Both the position numbers and the translations under genes were made by a program. Shown here one piece after another: positions 35,967-45,133 of a DNA stretch of 64,000 bases; the stretch's first letter is position 1, and each line of letters opens with the position of its first letter. This stretch comes from Polaribacter marinaquae (GTDB taxonomy: Bacteria; Bacteroidota; Bacteroidia; Flavobacteriales; Flavobacteriaceae). The stretch spans positions 585,501 through 649,500 of the forward strand of contig NZ_CP150496.1 of assembly GCF_038019025.1 (NCBI RefSeq), written 5' to 3'. Below the pieces are notes generated by a model. That model made no database searches, had not been told where the DNA came from, and worked only from the letters and a program-made list of their open reading frames with translations.

Positions 35967-37361
35967 TTAAGCAACAATTATTTTTTCATCTTTCTCTTTA
36001 ATCAACTTTAAAGTTAAGGAATTAAACCTTATAAACAGTAAAACAGATGCTGTTGTTAAACCTGCCAACAAACCTAACCAAATACCAAAACTGCCGTACA
36101 TGCTTTCTTGTCCTAAATAATAAGAAACCGGAAAACCTACAACCCAATAAGATATAAAGGTTAACACCGTAGGAATTTTCACATCTTGCAATCCTCTTAA
36201 AGCTCCTAATACTACAACTTGTATACTATCTGAAATTTGAAAAAATGCCGCCGCCAATAATAAATTTGCCGCAATAGATAGTACCTCTTTATTATCTACA
36301 TAATTTGCTGTATCGCTTAAATCTACATATAAATTTGGTAAACTTTTATGAAAAATAAAGAATAATAGCGCAAAGAATGTGGCTAATAAAACTCCTAATA
36401 AAAATATAGAGAAAGCTATTCTACGCAACTCTCTGTAATTTTGTAATCCTTTTTGATTACCAACTCTAATCATAGAAGCTACACTTAAACCCATGGCAAC
36501 CATAAATGTCATAGAAGATAAATTTAACGCTATTTGGTTTGCTGCTTGCGGATTTTTACCCAACAAACCACTTAACCAAATGGCAGCAGTAAAAATTGCC
36601 ACTTCAAAAAACATTTGCATTGCACTTAAAGAACCTAGGTTTATAATCTTTATAATCATTAAAAAGTCTAAAACAAAAAACTGAATATTTTTTACAATTC
36701 TTTTAGATCTTTCTTTAAAACGTAAAAGAACCCATAAATAAATAACCATTATTATTCTTGAAGCTAAAGTACCATAGGCAGCACCAACAATTCCCATTTC
36801 CGGAAAACCAAACTTACCAAATATTAGTAGATAGTTTAAAAGCACATTTACGATATTTGCTAATAAAGTAGCGTACATAGGGTATCTTGTCATCGACATA
36901 CCATCACTAAATTGTTTAATTGCCTGAAAAATTATTAACGGAATTAGTGAAAAAGCTACCAAATCTAAATACGGTATTGCCAATGCTACAACTTCTTCGG
37001 GCTGTTTCATTAAATACATAAGTGGCTTAGAAAAATAGACTAATAAAAACAATAAAATGCCTAAAGTAGTACATAAAAACAAACCATGTTTATAGGTAGA
37101 TCTTGCTTGTTTTAAGTTGTTAGAAGAATCTGCTTCTGCAATTAATGGTGTTATGGCTGTAGAAAAACCAATACCAATAGACATTGCAATAAACATAAAA
37201 CTATTACCCAAAGAAACCGCAGCTAACTCTGCCGTACCTAATTGACCAACCATAATATTATCTATAAAACTAACAAATGTATGCCCTAGCATACCTAACA
37301 TAACTGGTGCTGCTAGTTTTAGGTTGTAATTAAATTCTGAGGTGTATTGAGATAGATTCAA
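35967..37361 (-). CDS. MATE-family multidrug efflux transporter
   Basis: A 464-residue membrane protein with 12 hydrophobic segments. It opens NYNLKLAAPVMLGMLGHTFVSFIDNIMVGQLG, the MATE N-terminal signature, with the second repeat at NPQAANQIALNLSSMTFMVA. It exchanges Na+ or H+ for organic cations. The frame is open upstream to an ATG at 37434-37436, but the conserved N-terminus begins at TTG 37359-37361. A -7 box at 37383-37390 lies inside the longer version, which supports TTG 37361 as the start. It is preceded by the fasciclin gene's terminator. Confidence 0.87.
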   Translation of the reverse strand: MNLSQYTSEFNYNLKLAAPVMLGMLGHTFVSFIDNIMVGQLGTAELAAVSLGNSFMFIAMSIGIGFSTAITPLIAEADSSNNLKQARSTYKHGLFLCTTLGILLFLLVYFSKPLMYLMKQPEEVVALAIPYLDLVAFSLIPLIIFQAIKQFSDGMSMTRYPMYATLLANIVNVLLNYLLIFGKFGFPEMGIVGAAYGTLASRIIMVIYLWVLLRFKERSKRIVKNIQFFVLDFLMIIKIINLGSLSAMQMFFEVAIFTAAIWLSGLLGKNPQAANQIALNLSSMTFMVAMGLSVASMIRVGNQKGLQNYRELRRIAFSIFLLGVLLATFFALLFFIFHKSLPNLYVDLSDTANYVDNKEVLSIAANLLLAAAFFQISDSIQVVVLGALRGLQDVKIPTVLTFISYWVVGFPVSYYLGQESMYGSFGIWLGLLAGLTTASVLLFIRFNSLTLKLIKEKDEKIIVA

Positions 37362-37382
37362 CTTTCTTTGTTTTTCGGACAA

Positions 37383-37390
37383 CAAAAGTA
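37383..37390 (-). promoter_or_regulatory. Putative -7 box of the MATE gene
   Basis: Minus-strand TACTTTTG matches TAnnTTTG and lies 21 bases before the TTG start at 37361. A transcript from here could not include the upstream ATG at 37436. Confidence 0.4.
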
Positions 37391-37436
37391 CAATTAGTTC
37401 ATAAATTATATATATGTGCGAACAGAAGTTATACAC

Positions 37437-37469
37437 AAAAAAAAAGCTACCTTAAAAAGGTAGCTTTTT
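37437..37469 (-). terminator. Terminator of the fasciclin gene
   Basis: Perfect 13-base arms 37441-37453 and 37457-37469 with a 3-base loop; on the minus strand a T run (complement of A run from 37437) follows. It lies 21 bases after the fasciclin stop. Confidence 0.85.
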
Positions 37470-37489
37470 TATTTAAGAATTATTTTTAA

Positions 37490-38056
37490 TTACATTTTAG
37501 CTTTAGGCAATAATACGGCATCAATCACATGTATTACTCCGTTAGATTGGTTTACATCTGCAATTGTAACTTTTGCTTTTCCTCCATTTTCATCAGAAAT
37601 ATAAACATCTTTTCCTTTCATCCAAGCAGTAATTTCTGCACCACTTACTGTTTTAATTACAGCTTTACCATTTCCTTTTTCAATAAGGTTTATAATTTCT
37701 GTTGCACTCCAGTTACCAGCAACAACATGATATTTTAAAACAGACTGTAATTTCATTTTGTTTTCTGCCATTAACAAAGCATCTACAGTTCCTTTTGGCA
37801 ACATACCAAAAGCTTTGTTTGTTGGTGCAAAAACTGTAAACGGACCATCGCTAGATAAAACACTAACTAAATCTGCAGCTTTAACTGTCGCAACTAATGT
37901 TGTATGGTCTTTAGAATTAACAGCATTTTCTACGATGTTTTTAGAAGGATACATTGCTGCACCACCAACAATTTTCGTTTTTTGTGCCATAAAAGATTGA
38001 CCTAAAAACATTGCAAAAATAAATACTGAGGCTTTGATAAAATTTAATTTTTTCAT
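37490..38056 (-). CDS. Secreted fasciclin-domain protein
   Basis: A 188-residue protein: signal peptide (1-24, ending SFMAQ) then one fasciclin (FAS1) domain. Seen are KDHTTLVATVKAADLVSVL, the H1 motif GPFTVFAPTNKAFGMLP, YHVVAGNWSA and the H2 motif NGVIHVIDAVLLP at the C-terminus. FAS1 domains mediate adhesion or bind matrix sugars outside the cell. The length is right for a single-domain member. It is a single-gene unit with its own terminator. Confidence 0.93.
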   Translation of the reverse strand: MKKLNFIKASVFIFAMFLGQSFMAQKTKIVGGAAMYPSKNIVENAVNSKDHTTLVATVKAADLVSVLSSDGPFTVFAPTNKAFGMLPKGTVDALLMAENKMKLQSVLKYHVVAGNWSATEIINLIEKGNGKAVIKTVSGAEITAWMKGKDVYISDENGGKAKVTIADVNQSNGVIHVIDAVLLPKAKM

Positions 38057-38228
38057 AATTTGTAAATTGAGTTATTAATTTTTTGTTCTCAAAAACACTT
38101 ACGATATTCATTTGCTTTTGGTTTTGTTAAAAAAATCCCAAAACAAATATTTCTTAGGTTTACATCTATATAATTACTCGAATAATTTAATTATTATTAC
38201 TTTTGATTTCTAATTAAAAAAACAAATA
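38057..38228. other. Divergent promoter region of fasciclin and tpx genes
   Basis: On the plus strand TACTTTTG at 38198-38205 matches TAnnTTTG and ends 23 bases before the tpx ATG. I see no exact box on the minus strand for the fasciclin gene and no small ORF. Confidence 0.4.
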
Positions 38229-38726
38229 ATGGCAGATATAACTTTAAAAGGAAACGCAATAAATACAATAGGAAATTTACCAAAAATTGGTTCTAAAGCT
38301 TCTAATTTTTCTTTAAAAACAGTAGATTTATCAGAAAAAACGTTAGAAGATTTTAAAGGTAAAAAAGTAGTTCTTAATATTTTTCCTTCTATAGATACTG
38401 GTACTTGTGCTACTTCTGTAAGAGAATTCAATAAAAAAGCATCAGAATTAGAAAACACTGTTGTTTTATGTATTTCTAAAGACTTACCATTTGCGCAAGC
38501 TCGCTTTTGTGGTGCAGAAGGTATTGATAATGTTGTGATGTTATCTGACTTTGCAAACGGAAGTTTTGGTAAAGATTATGAACTTGATATTGCTAACGGA
38601 CCTTTAGCGAACTTACACTCTAGAGCAGTTGTAATTTTAGATGAAGAAAGTAAAGTTATTTATACTGAACAAGTTTCTGAAATAGCAGATGAACCTAATT
38701 ATGAAGCTGCATTAAAAGCAATATAA
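38229..38726 (+). CDS. tpx: Thiol peroxidase (Tpx, atypical 2-Cys peroxiredoxin)
   Basis: A 165-residue Tpx of standard length. The peroxidatic cysteine C60 lies in SIDTGTCATSVREF and the resolving cysteine C94 in ARFCGAEG, at the spacing of E. coli Tpx. The protein reduces lipid and organic hydroperoxides with electrons from thioredoxin, in the periplasm or cytoplasm; no signal peptide is visible here. It begins a run with dgkA 4 bases downstream, so the two are co-transcribed. Confidence 0.95.
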   Translation: MADITLKGNAINTIGNLPKIGSKASNFSLKTVDLSEKTLEDFKGKKVVLNIFPSIDTGTCATSVREFNKKASELENTVVLCISKDLPFAQARFCGAEGIDNVVMLSDFANGSFGKDYELDIANGPLANLHSRAVVILDEESKVIYTEQVSEIADEPNYEAALKAI

Positions 38727-38730
38727 TTTA

Positions 38731-39111
38731 ATGAAAAACCCAAACGACGGCTTTGTTAAAGGTAGATTACGCAGTTTAAAATTTGCTTTTAGAGGTACAT
38801 GGTTGCTTATTACAACAGAAGATAGTATTAAGGCGCAAATTGCAATCGCAATAATTGCAACTATTTTAGGCTTTTATTTTAACATCTCTAATATAGAATG
38901 GATGTTTCAATTTATGGTAATAGGAATGGTTTTAGTTGCCGAATCTTTAAATACCGCTGTAGAAAAAATTGCAGATTTTATTCATCCAGATTTTCATGTT
39001 AAAATCGGATTTATAAAAGATATTGCTGCTGGGGCACCTACCTTTGCAGCTATAATATCTTTAATTATTTCTGGGTTCATTTATATTCCAAAAATCATTT
39101 TACTATTTTAG
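38731..39111 (+). CDS. dgkA: Diacylglycerol kinase family protein
   Basis: A 126-residue integral membrane protein with three hydrophobic helices. The catalytic signature is AESLNTAVEKIADFIHPDFH (about 71-90), with the upstream amphipathic GRLRSLKFAFRGTWLL. Such enzymes phosphorylate diacylglycerol or undecaprenol and recycle lipid carriers; the substrate in Bacteroidota is uncertain. It starts 4 bases after tpx, and ftsK begins 31 bases after its stop. Confidence 0.92.
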   Translation: MKNPNDGFVKGRLRSLKFAFRGTWLLITTEDSIKAQIAIAIIATILGFYFNISNIEWMFQFMVIGMVLVAESLNTAVEKIADFIHPDFHVKIGFIKDIAAGAPTFAAIISLIISGFIYIPKIILLF

Positions 39112-39142
39112 CATAACTCACTTATAATAATTCATTTACTTA

Positions 39143-41614
39143 ATGGCTAAAAGAAAACCTAGCGTAAAAAAACACACGAAAACATTAGAAAATAAACCCC
39201 CTATTTTTGCTTTTTTAAAAACAAAACAGGCACAGACAATTTTTGGTTTTTTTTTAATATCGTTTTCTGTTTTTTTATGCATTGCTTTTATATCATTCTT
39301 TTTTAATTGGCAAGAAGACCAAAGCACATTAGATCAATTAACAAATAGAGCCGTTAAAAGCAGTAATTTATTAGGTAAAATTGGCGCAAATTTAAGTCAC
39401 TTTTTTATATACAAAGGTTTCGGAATTGCTTCTTTTATAATCGCAATTCAGTTATTTTTAATGGGTTTAGATGTATTGTTTAAAAGAAAACTTTCTAAAA
39501 TTATTCTTGCTTGGAACTGGAGCTTAGTTGCGATGGTTTTAATATCGATTTCACTTGGATTTCTGCATGTAAAGTTTGCACTATTATCTGGTATTGTTGG
39601 TTTTGAAATCAACCAATATTTACAAGATTTTATTGGTAAAACTGGTTTAGCAATTGCATTAATCTTTCTATTTGCTGCCTATATTGTAGTTCGATACAAG
39701 GTTACTTTTGACCTTTTTATTGAAAAGTTAAAACAAAAAAGAGCGGCTAAAGAACAAGAAGAATCTTTAATTGTTGAAGAAAACATTTCTAATGCAAAAG
39801 AAGATGAAAAGACTATTGAAAAGGAAAAAACAAATGAAGTTGTAAAGAAAACGGTCGAAGAAACATCCGAAGATAAAGAAAAGTCTAATTTCGAAAAATC
39901 TGTAATCGATTTAAAACCAACAATTTCTAAACATTCTGATGTTGAAACAAAAAAAGAAGAGTTAACTTTAACTGTTGCGCATGAACCAGAAGCAAATATT
40001 GAAGAAACTGTAGAAGATTTAAACGACGTAGGCATCGATGTTGCAATTGGTAGAGAAGAAGAATCTTCGACTCAGAATTTATCTGATAAATTAGTAAAAG
40101 ATTTTGGTGAATTTGACCCAACCTTAGAACTTGCAAATTTTAAGTTTCCTACTTTTAATTTATTAAAACAATACAACGAAACAATATCTATAGATCCAGA
40201 AGAATTAGAAGCCAACAAAGACCGAATTGTAGAAACTCTAAAAAATTATAAAATTGGTATTGCAGAAATAAAAGCTACTGTAGGACCAACAATTACCTTA
40301 TATGAAATTGTACCAGAAGCTGGAATTAGAATTTCTAAAATTAAAAATTTAGAAGACGATATTGCACTTTCTTTATCTGCATTGGGTATTCGTATTATTG
40401 CCCCGATTCCTGGAAAAGGTACAATTGGTATTGAAGTACCAAATAAAAAATCTACAATAGTTTCTATGCATTCTGTAATTTCATCAAAGAAATTTCAAGA
40501 ATCGCCAATGGAGTTGCCAGTTGCCTTAGGTAAAACCATTTCTAATGAAACGTTTGTAGTCGATCTTGCAAAGATGCCACACTTATTAATGGCGGGTGCA
40601 ACAGGTCAAGGTAAGTCTGTAGGTTTAAATGCTGTTTTAACTTCCTTACTTTATAAAAAACACCCGGCAGAAGTTAAATTTATTCTAGTTGATCCTAAAA
40701 AGGTAGAGTTAACACTTTTTAATAAAATTGAAAGACATTATTTAGCAAAATTACCAGACGTTGAAGAAGCCATTATTACTGATACGACAAAAGTTGTGCA
40801 TACTTTAAATTCTTTATGTATCGAAATGGATAACCGTTACGATTTGCTAAAAGCTGCAATGGTTAGAAATATTAAAGAGTACAATGCTAAATTTAAAGCT
40901 CGAAAACTAAATCCTAACGATGGACATCAATTTTTACCCTATATTGTTTTAGTTATTGATGAATTTGCAGATTTAATTATGACTGCTGGTAAAGAAGTAG
41001 AAACACCAATTGCGCGTTTAGCACAACTTGCTAGAGCTATTGGTATTCATTTAATTGTTGCAACCCAAAGACCTTCTGTAAACGTAATTACAGGTATTAT
41101 AAAAGCCAATTTCCCTGCAAGAATTGCTTTTAGAGTAACATCAAAAATAGATTCTAGAACAATTTTAGATGCTGGTGGTGCAGATCAATTAATTGGTAGA
41201 GGAGATTTATTATACACCGCTGGTAATGATATCAATAGAATACAATGTGCTTTTGTAGACACACCAGAGGTAGAAAAAATTACCGATTTTATTGGTTCTC
41301 AAAAAGCGTATTCAGAAGCATTTTTACTGCCAGAATATGTTGATGATGAAAGTGGCACAACTGTTGATATAGACATTGCAGACAGAGACAAACTGTTTAG
41401 AGATGCCGCAGAAATTATTGTTACAGCACAACAAGGTTCTGCCTCTCTACTACAAAGAAAGTTAAAACTTGGTTACAATAGAGCTGGTAGATTAATAGAT
41501 CAATTAGAAGCGGCAGGAATTGTAGGTGGTTTTGAAGGTAGTAAGGCCAGACAAGTTTTAGTACCAGATTTTGTAGCACTAGATCAATTATTAGAAAACG
41601 AAAAAAAAGTATAA
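39143..41614 (+). CDS. ftsK: DNA translocase FtsK/SpoIIIE
   Basis: An 823-residue translocase. Four transmembrane helices lie in residues 20-185, then a charged linker (about 195-320, E/K-rich), the alpha/beta motor with P-loop GATGQGKS (485-492), Walker B IVLVIDEFADLI and QRPSVNVITGIIKANFPARIA split across the motor, and a gamma winged-helix domain at the end (SASLLQRKLKLGYNRAGRLID). It pumps chromosome ends through the division septum and activates XerCD. Length is typical of Flavobacteriia. lolA follows at 30 bases. Confidence 0.96.
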   Translation: MAKRKPSVKKHTKTLENKPPIFAFLKTKQAQTIFGFFLISFSVFLCIAFISFFFNWQEDQSTLDQLTNRAVKSSNLLGKIGANLSHFFIYKGFGIASFIIAIQLFLMGLDVLFKRKLSKIILAWNWSLVAMVLISISLGFLHVKFALLSGIVGFEINQYLQDFIGKTGLAIALIFLFAAYIVVRYKVTFDLFIEKLKQKRAAKEQEESLIVEENISNAKEDEKTIEKEKTNEVVKKTVEETSEDKEKSNFEKSVIDLKPTISKHSDVETKKEELTLTVAHEPEANIEETVEDLNDVGIDVAIGREEESSTQNLSDKLVKDFGEFDPTLELANFKFPTFNLLKQYNETISIDPEELEANKDRIVETLKNYKIGIAEIKATVGPTITLYEIVPEAGIRISKIKNLEDDIALSLSALGIRIIAPIPGKGTIGIEVPNKKSTIVSMHSVISSKKFQESPMELPVALGKTISNETFVVDLAKMPHLLMAGATGQGKSVGLNAVLTSLLYKKHPAEVKFILVDPKKVELTLFNKIERHYLAKLPDVEEAIITDTTKVVHTLNSLCIEMDNRYDLLKAAMVRNIKEYNAKFKARKLNPNDGHQFLPYIVLVIDEFADLIMTAGKEVETPIARLAQLARAIGIHLIVATQRPSVNVITGIIKANFPARIAFRVTSKIDSRTILDAGGADQLIGRGDLLYTAGNDINRIQCAFVDTPEVEKITDFIGSQKAYSEAFLLPEYVDDESGTTVDIDIADRDKLFRDAAEIIVTAQQGSASLLQRKLKLGYNRAGRLIDQLEAAGIVGGFEGSKARQVLVPDFVALDQLLENEKKV

Positions 41615-41644
41615 TCTCATAAAAGAGTTTACAATTATTAAATT

Positions 41645-42301
41645 ATGAAGAAATTAGGAATCTTATTTTTAAGTCTTTTTATTACAACTATTACATTTGC
41701 TCAAAACGATGCAAAAGCAAAATCTTTATTAGACGAAGTTTCTACTAAAATGGGCGCATATAAAAATATGTACATTGGTTTTAGTCAAACGTTAAGTAAT
41801 GAAGATGCGGGAATTAAAGAAGGAGATGAACCACCAATTAGAGGTGAAATTAATTTACAAGGAGAAAAATATAGCTTAAATTATTTAGGCAATCAGTTTA
41901 TATATGACGGTAAAAAATTATATGTAATTAATCATGAAGAAAAAGAAATTTCGATTTCTGATAGCGATTTAAGTGGAGATGACGGCTTTATTTATCCTTC
42001 TAAACTGTTAACTTTTTATAAAGAAGGTTACAATTTACAATGGGGTAAATTACAAAACATTAAAGGTAGAAAAATACAATTTGTTACTTTAAATCCTATA
42101 GATAGTGCTTCAGAAATTGTAAAAGTAGAGTTGGGTATCGATGCCAAAACAAAGCACATTTACAAGCTTATTCAAACAGGAGCAAATACTTCTAAAACAA
42201 CTTTTACAATCACAAAATTTAGAAAAAACGAAGAATTGTCTAAAAACTTCTTTTCTTTTAACAAAGCAAAGTTTTTAAGCAAAAACTACACAATAGACTA
42301 A
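41645..42301 (+). CDS. lolA: LolA-like outer-membrane lipoprotein carrier
   Basis: A 218-residue protein with a signal peptide (1-19, ending ITFAQ). The mature part has the LolA pattern: AKSLLDEVSTKMGAYKNMY, GEINLQGEKYSLNYLGNQFIYDGKKLYVI (in pieces, about 68-100) and KVELGIDAKTKHIYKL. LolA ferries lipoproteins from LolCDE to the outer membrane. It lies between ftsK and the LptF/G-type permease gene, the common flavobacterial order, so it is probably part of the envelope-assembly set. Confidence 0.88.
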   Translation: MKKLGILFLSLFITTITFAQNDAKAKSLLDEVSTKMGAYKNMYIGFSQTLSNEDAGIKEGDEPPIRGEINLQGEKYSLNYLGNQFIYDGKKLYVINHEEKEISISDSDLSGDDGFIYPSKLLTFYKEGYNLQWGKLQNIKGRKIQFVTLNPIDSASEIVKVELGIDAKTKHIYKLIQTGANTSKTTFTITKFRKNEELSKNFFSFNKAKFLSKNYTID

Positions 42302-42348
42302 TTTTATCGATTAATACAAAATTAGTAGCATATTTATATTTAAGAAAC

Positions 42349-42356
42349 TACTTTTG
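42349..42356 (+). promoter_or_regulatory. Putative -7 box just before the LptF/LptG gene
   Basis: TACTTTTG matches TAnnTTTG and ends only 5 bases before the ATG at 42362. Transcription would start at or next to the start codon, giving a leaderless mRNA. No clear -33 TTG is seen. Confidence 0.4.
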
Positions 42357-42361
42357 CTACA

Positions 42362-43810
42362 ATGAAAATTTTAGATAAATACATCTTAAAAACCTTTCTA
42401 AAACCTTTTGCTGCAACATTTTTAATTGTATTGTTTGTCTTAGTAATGCAATTATTATGGCAAACTTTCGAAAACATTGCAGGTAAAGGTATTAGTGTTG
42501 TGTTTATTTTAAAATTTTTATACTATACATCATTAAGTATTGTGCCACAGGCATTGCCAATAGCCGTTTTACTTTCTTCGATTATGGCTTTGGGTAGTTT
42601 AGGTGAAAACTACGAATTTGCCGCTGCTAAATCAGCAGGAATTTCTTTACAAAGATTGGTTAGACCTCTTGTGTTTTTAACACTAATATTGAGTGGTGTT
42701 AACTTCTTATTTTTAAATAATATTTTTCCTTATGCTATTTTAAAACAACAAAATTTATATTACAATATAAAAAAGAAAAAACCCGCACTAGCTTTAGTTC
42801 CGGGAAGTTTTAATAGCGATTTACCAAATTATCAAATTAAGTTTGAAGAAAAATATGGTGAAGAAAAAAATCTCTTAAAAAAAGTTTTAATTTATGATTT
42901 AAGTTCTAGACAAGGCAATCAAAAAGTAATTACTGCAGAAAGAGGTAAAATTATTTCTGAAGAAGGTTCTAGATACATGACTTTTATATTGTACGACGGT
43001 TATTACTATGAAGACCATACCAAGTCTCAAAGATCACCAGACAAAAAAGCAAAAATGCCTGCTTCTCAAGCAACATTTAAAGAATATGAATTCAATATTG
43101 ATATTTCTGATTTAGTTGGTGACGGACAATTGGATGAACAAAGGTTTAAGAATAGCTTTAAAATGCTAAAATTAAACCAATTACAAGACACCATACCTGT
43201 TATTAAAGATTCTTATAACACAATTCTTTCGTTAAGAGCCAAAAGTATTGCTACAATTTCTAAATCTAAAGAACTTTATAAATATTCCGATACACTAAAT
43301 ATTAAATACTTAGATTCAACAAAAATATTAAACAACTTTTCACTTAAAGATAAAATAGGTATTTTAAATGGTGCAAAAACCAAAATGAATAGTGCCTTAA
43401 CCAATGTGAAAAATAATATGACGACTATAAAAAGGAAAAGAAAAACTCTTAACTTTTTTGATTCTGAATATTACGGCAGAATTGCATTATCTTTCTCTTG
43501 CTTAATTTTATTTTTTATCGGAGCACCATTAGGTTCTATTATTAGAAAAGGTGGTTTTGGTTTACCCATGATTTTAGCCATTTCTATTTATGTATTGTAT
43601 TTCTTTGGTAATACATTTGGTAAAAATTTAGCAGAAGAAAGCTCTATATCTTCTTTATTAGGTTCTTGGGTTTCTGCAATGATAATGGTTCCTTTTGGTA
43701 TCTTATTAACCAGAAGAGCAACCAAAGATAAAGGCTTGTTTAATGTAGATGCAATTACACAACCTATTAAAAATTTCTTTTTAAAATTTAAGTCTAAAAA
43801 AGACAACTAA
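42362..43810 (+). CDS. LptF/LptG-family LPS export permease (YjgP/YjgQ)
   Basis: A 482-residue protein with N-terminal helices (LKPFAATFLIVLFVLVMQLL; PQALPIAVLLSSIMALGSLGENYE), a large periplasmic domain (about 125-360) and C-terminal helices (SFSCLILFFIGAPLGSIIRKGGFGLP). This is the LptF/G arrangement; in LptBFGC it extracts lipopolysaccharide from the inner membrane. Which of F or G it is cannot be told. The periplasmic domain is longer than in E. coli, as usual in Bacteroidota. ribB starts 7 bases after its stop. Confidence 0.9.
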   Translation: MKILDKYILKTFLKPFAATFLIVLFVLVMQLLWQTFENIAGKGISVVFILKFLYYTSLSIVPQALPIAVLLSSIMALGSLGENYEFAAAKSAGISLQRLVRPLVFLTLILSGVNFLFLNNIFPYAILKQQNLYYNIKKKKPALALVPGSFNSDLPNYQIKFEEKYGEEKNLLKKVLIYDLSSRQGNQKVITAERGKIISEEGSRYMTFILYDGYYYEDHTKSQRSPDKKAKMPASQATFKEYEFNIDISDLVGDGQLDEQRFKNSFKMLKLNQLQDTIPVIKDSYNTILSLRAKSIATISKSKELYKYSDTLNIKYLDSTKILNNFSLKDKIGILNGAKTKMNSALTNVKNNMTTIKRKRKTLNFFDSEYYGRIALSFSCLILFFIGAPLGSIIRKGGFGLPMILAISIYVLYFFGNTFGKNLAEESSISSLLGSWVSAMIMVPFGILLTRRATKDKGLFNVDAITQPIKNFFLKFKSKKDN

Positions 43811-43817
43811 AATAAAT

Positions 43818-44963
43818 ATGACTTCAATATCAAATAAAAATAACACACAACTAGATAGTATTGCAGCGGCAATAGAAGATGTAAGAAACGGTAAGGTTAT
43901 TATAGTTGTAGATGACGAAAACAGAGAAAATGAAGGTGATTTTTTAGCAGCCGCAGAAAAAGCAACTCCAGAAATGATTAATTTTATGGCTACTCATGGT
44001 CGTGGATTAATCTGTGCTCCTTTAACAGAAAAAAGATGTAAAGAGTTAGAATTGGGAATGATGGTGAATAATAACACAGACCCAATGGAAACAGCTTTTA
44101 CAGTTTCTGTAGATTTAAGAGGTAAAGGAGTTACTACAGGTATTTCTGCATCTGATAGAGCTTTAACAATGCAAGCGTTGGTAGATAAAGAAACGAAACC
44201 TTTCGATTTAGCAAGACCCGGACATATTTTTCCGTTAAGAGCAAAAGAAGGTGGTGTTTTAAGAAGAACTGGGCACACAGAAGCGGCAATAGATTTTGCA
44301 CGTTTAGCCGGTTTAGAACCTGCAGGTGTTATTGTAGAAATCATGAACGAGGATGGTACAATGGCACGTTTGCCACAACTTTTAGAAGTTGCCAAAAAGT
44401 TTGACATCAAAATTGTTTCTATCGAAGATTTAGTTGCTTACAGAATGGAGCACGATTCTTTAATCGAAAAGAAAGAAGATTTTGATATTATAACACGTTT
44501 TGGAGAATTTAGATTAAGAGCTTATGAGCAAACAACTAATAATCAAATTCATATTGCATTAACAAAGGGTTCTTGGTCTAAAGAAGAAGGTGTTTTAACT
44601 AGAGTAAATTCTACCTTAGTTAATAACGATATTTTAGGTACCTTAACTAATAATGCAGATAAGAAATTAGACCAAATGTTTCAAGTGATTAATGATGAAG
44701 GAAAAGGTGCAATCCTTTTTGTGAATCAACAAAATCAATCGCAAAACTTGTTAACTAGATTAAAAATATTAAAAGAAAATCAAGAACATGGCGAAATAAA
44801 AGCACCAGACATTAAATTAGATAATAAAGATTTCGGAATTGGTGCACAGATTTTACATGATCTAAATATTAGTAAATTAAAATTAATTACCAATTCGCAA
44901 CAAACAAAAAGAGTTGGTATGATTGGTTATGGTTTAGAAATTGTAGATTATGTAACCTATTAA
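43818..44963 (+). CDS. ribB: 3,4-dihydroxy-2-butanone-4-phosphate synthase with degenerate GTP cyclohydrolase II domain
   Basis: A 381-residue RibBA-type fusion. The N-terminal DHBP synthase (1-210) is intact: VVDDENRENEGDF with E38, ATHGRGLICAPL, TGISASDRA and RTGHTEAA with H153. The C-terminal half keeps the cyclohydrolase II fold (FGEFRLRAYE, DFGIGAQILHDL, IGYGLEIV) but lacks the three zinc cysteines (expected near 267-280; RVNSTLVNND here) and the GRGIGL catalytic stretch (NQSQNLLT here). So it should supply only dihydroxybutanone phosphate for riboflavin, with a separate RibA elsewhere. The fusion partner may be structural or regulatory. Confidence 0.92.
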   Translation: MTSISNKNNTQLDSIAAAIEDVRNGKVIIVVDDENRENEGDFLAAAEKATPEMINFMATHGRGLICAPLTEKRCKELELGMMVNNNTDPMETAFTVSVDLRGKGVTTGISASDRALTMQALVDKETKPFDLARPGHIFPLRAKEGGVLRRTGHTEAAIDFARLAGLEPAGVIVEIMNEDGTMARLPQLLEVAKKFDIKIVSIEDLVAYRMEHDSLIEKKEDFDIITRFGEFRLRAYEQTTNNQIHIALTKGSWSKEEGVLTRVNSTLVNNDILGTLTNNADKKLDQMFQVINDEGKGAILFVNQQNQSQNLLTRLKILKENQEHGEIKAPDIKLDNKDFGIGAQILHDLNISKLKLITNSQQTKRVGMIGYGLEIVDYVTY

Positions 44964-44966
44964 TCT

Positions 44967-45077
44967 ATGCTTTGGATATCTTTATTAATTATCATTTTAA
45001 TGATTTTGAAATACTTTAATAAAAGTAAACCCAGCAATTCTAAAAGAAAATCTTTTTATTTTAAAAGAAAACTATAG
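44967..45077 (+). CDS. Possible 36-residue membrane peptide
   Basis: ATG 44967 to TAG 45077 encodes MLWISLLIIILMILKYF and then a lysine/arginine-rich tail (about 36 residues in all). It starts 3 bases after the ribB stop and ends just before the terminator, so it is in the right place for a small operon-end gene. One helix plus a basic tail is plausible for a membrane microprotein, but at this length and AT content chance is a real alternative. Confidence 0.35.
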   Translation: MLWISLLIIILMILKYFNKSKPSNSKRKSFYFKRKL

Positions 45078-45082
45078 AAATA

Positions 45083-45112
45083 AAAAAACTCCCAATTCAT
45101 GGGAGTTTTTTT
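45083..45112. terminator. Bidirectional terminator between ribB and pepE
   Basis: ACTCCC (45088-45093) and GGGAGT (45101-45106) with flanking A and T runs form a hairpin with a 7-base loop. It serves both convergent transcripts. Confidence 0.8.
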
Positions 45113-45133
45113 ATGTTTGATACTATCTAATTT

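Noticed and set aside
39679..40035. Minus-strand ORF rich in serine and phenylalanine
   Set aside because: A mirror of the E/K-rich linker of FtsK; the composition is the antisense of lysine and glutamate codons.
43994..44410. Minus-strand ORF of 138 codons
   Set aside because: It lies wholly antisense to the well-supported ribB gene and shows no domain or start context of its own.
43818..44963. Loss of cyclohydrolase motifs in ribB as a sequencing error
   Set aside because: The frame is continuous and fold motifs before and after the lost sites are intact; a simple indel would break them.
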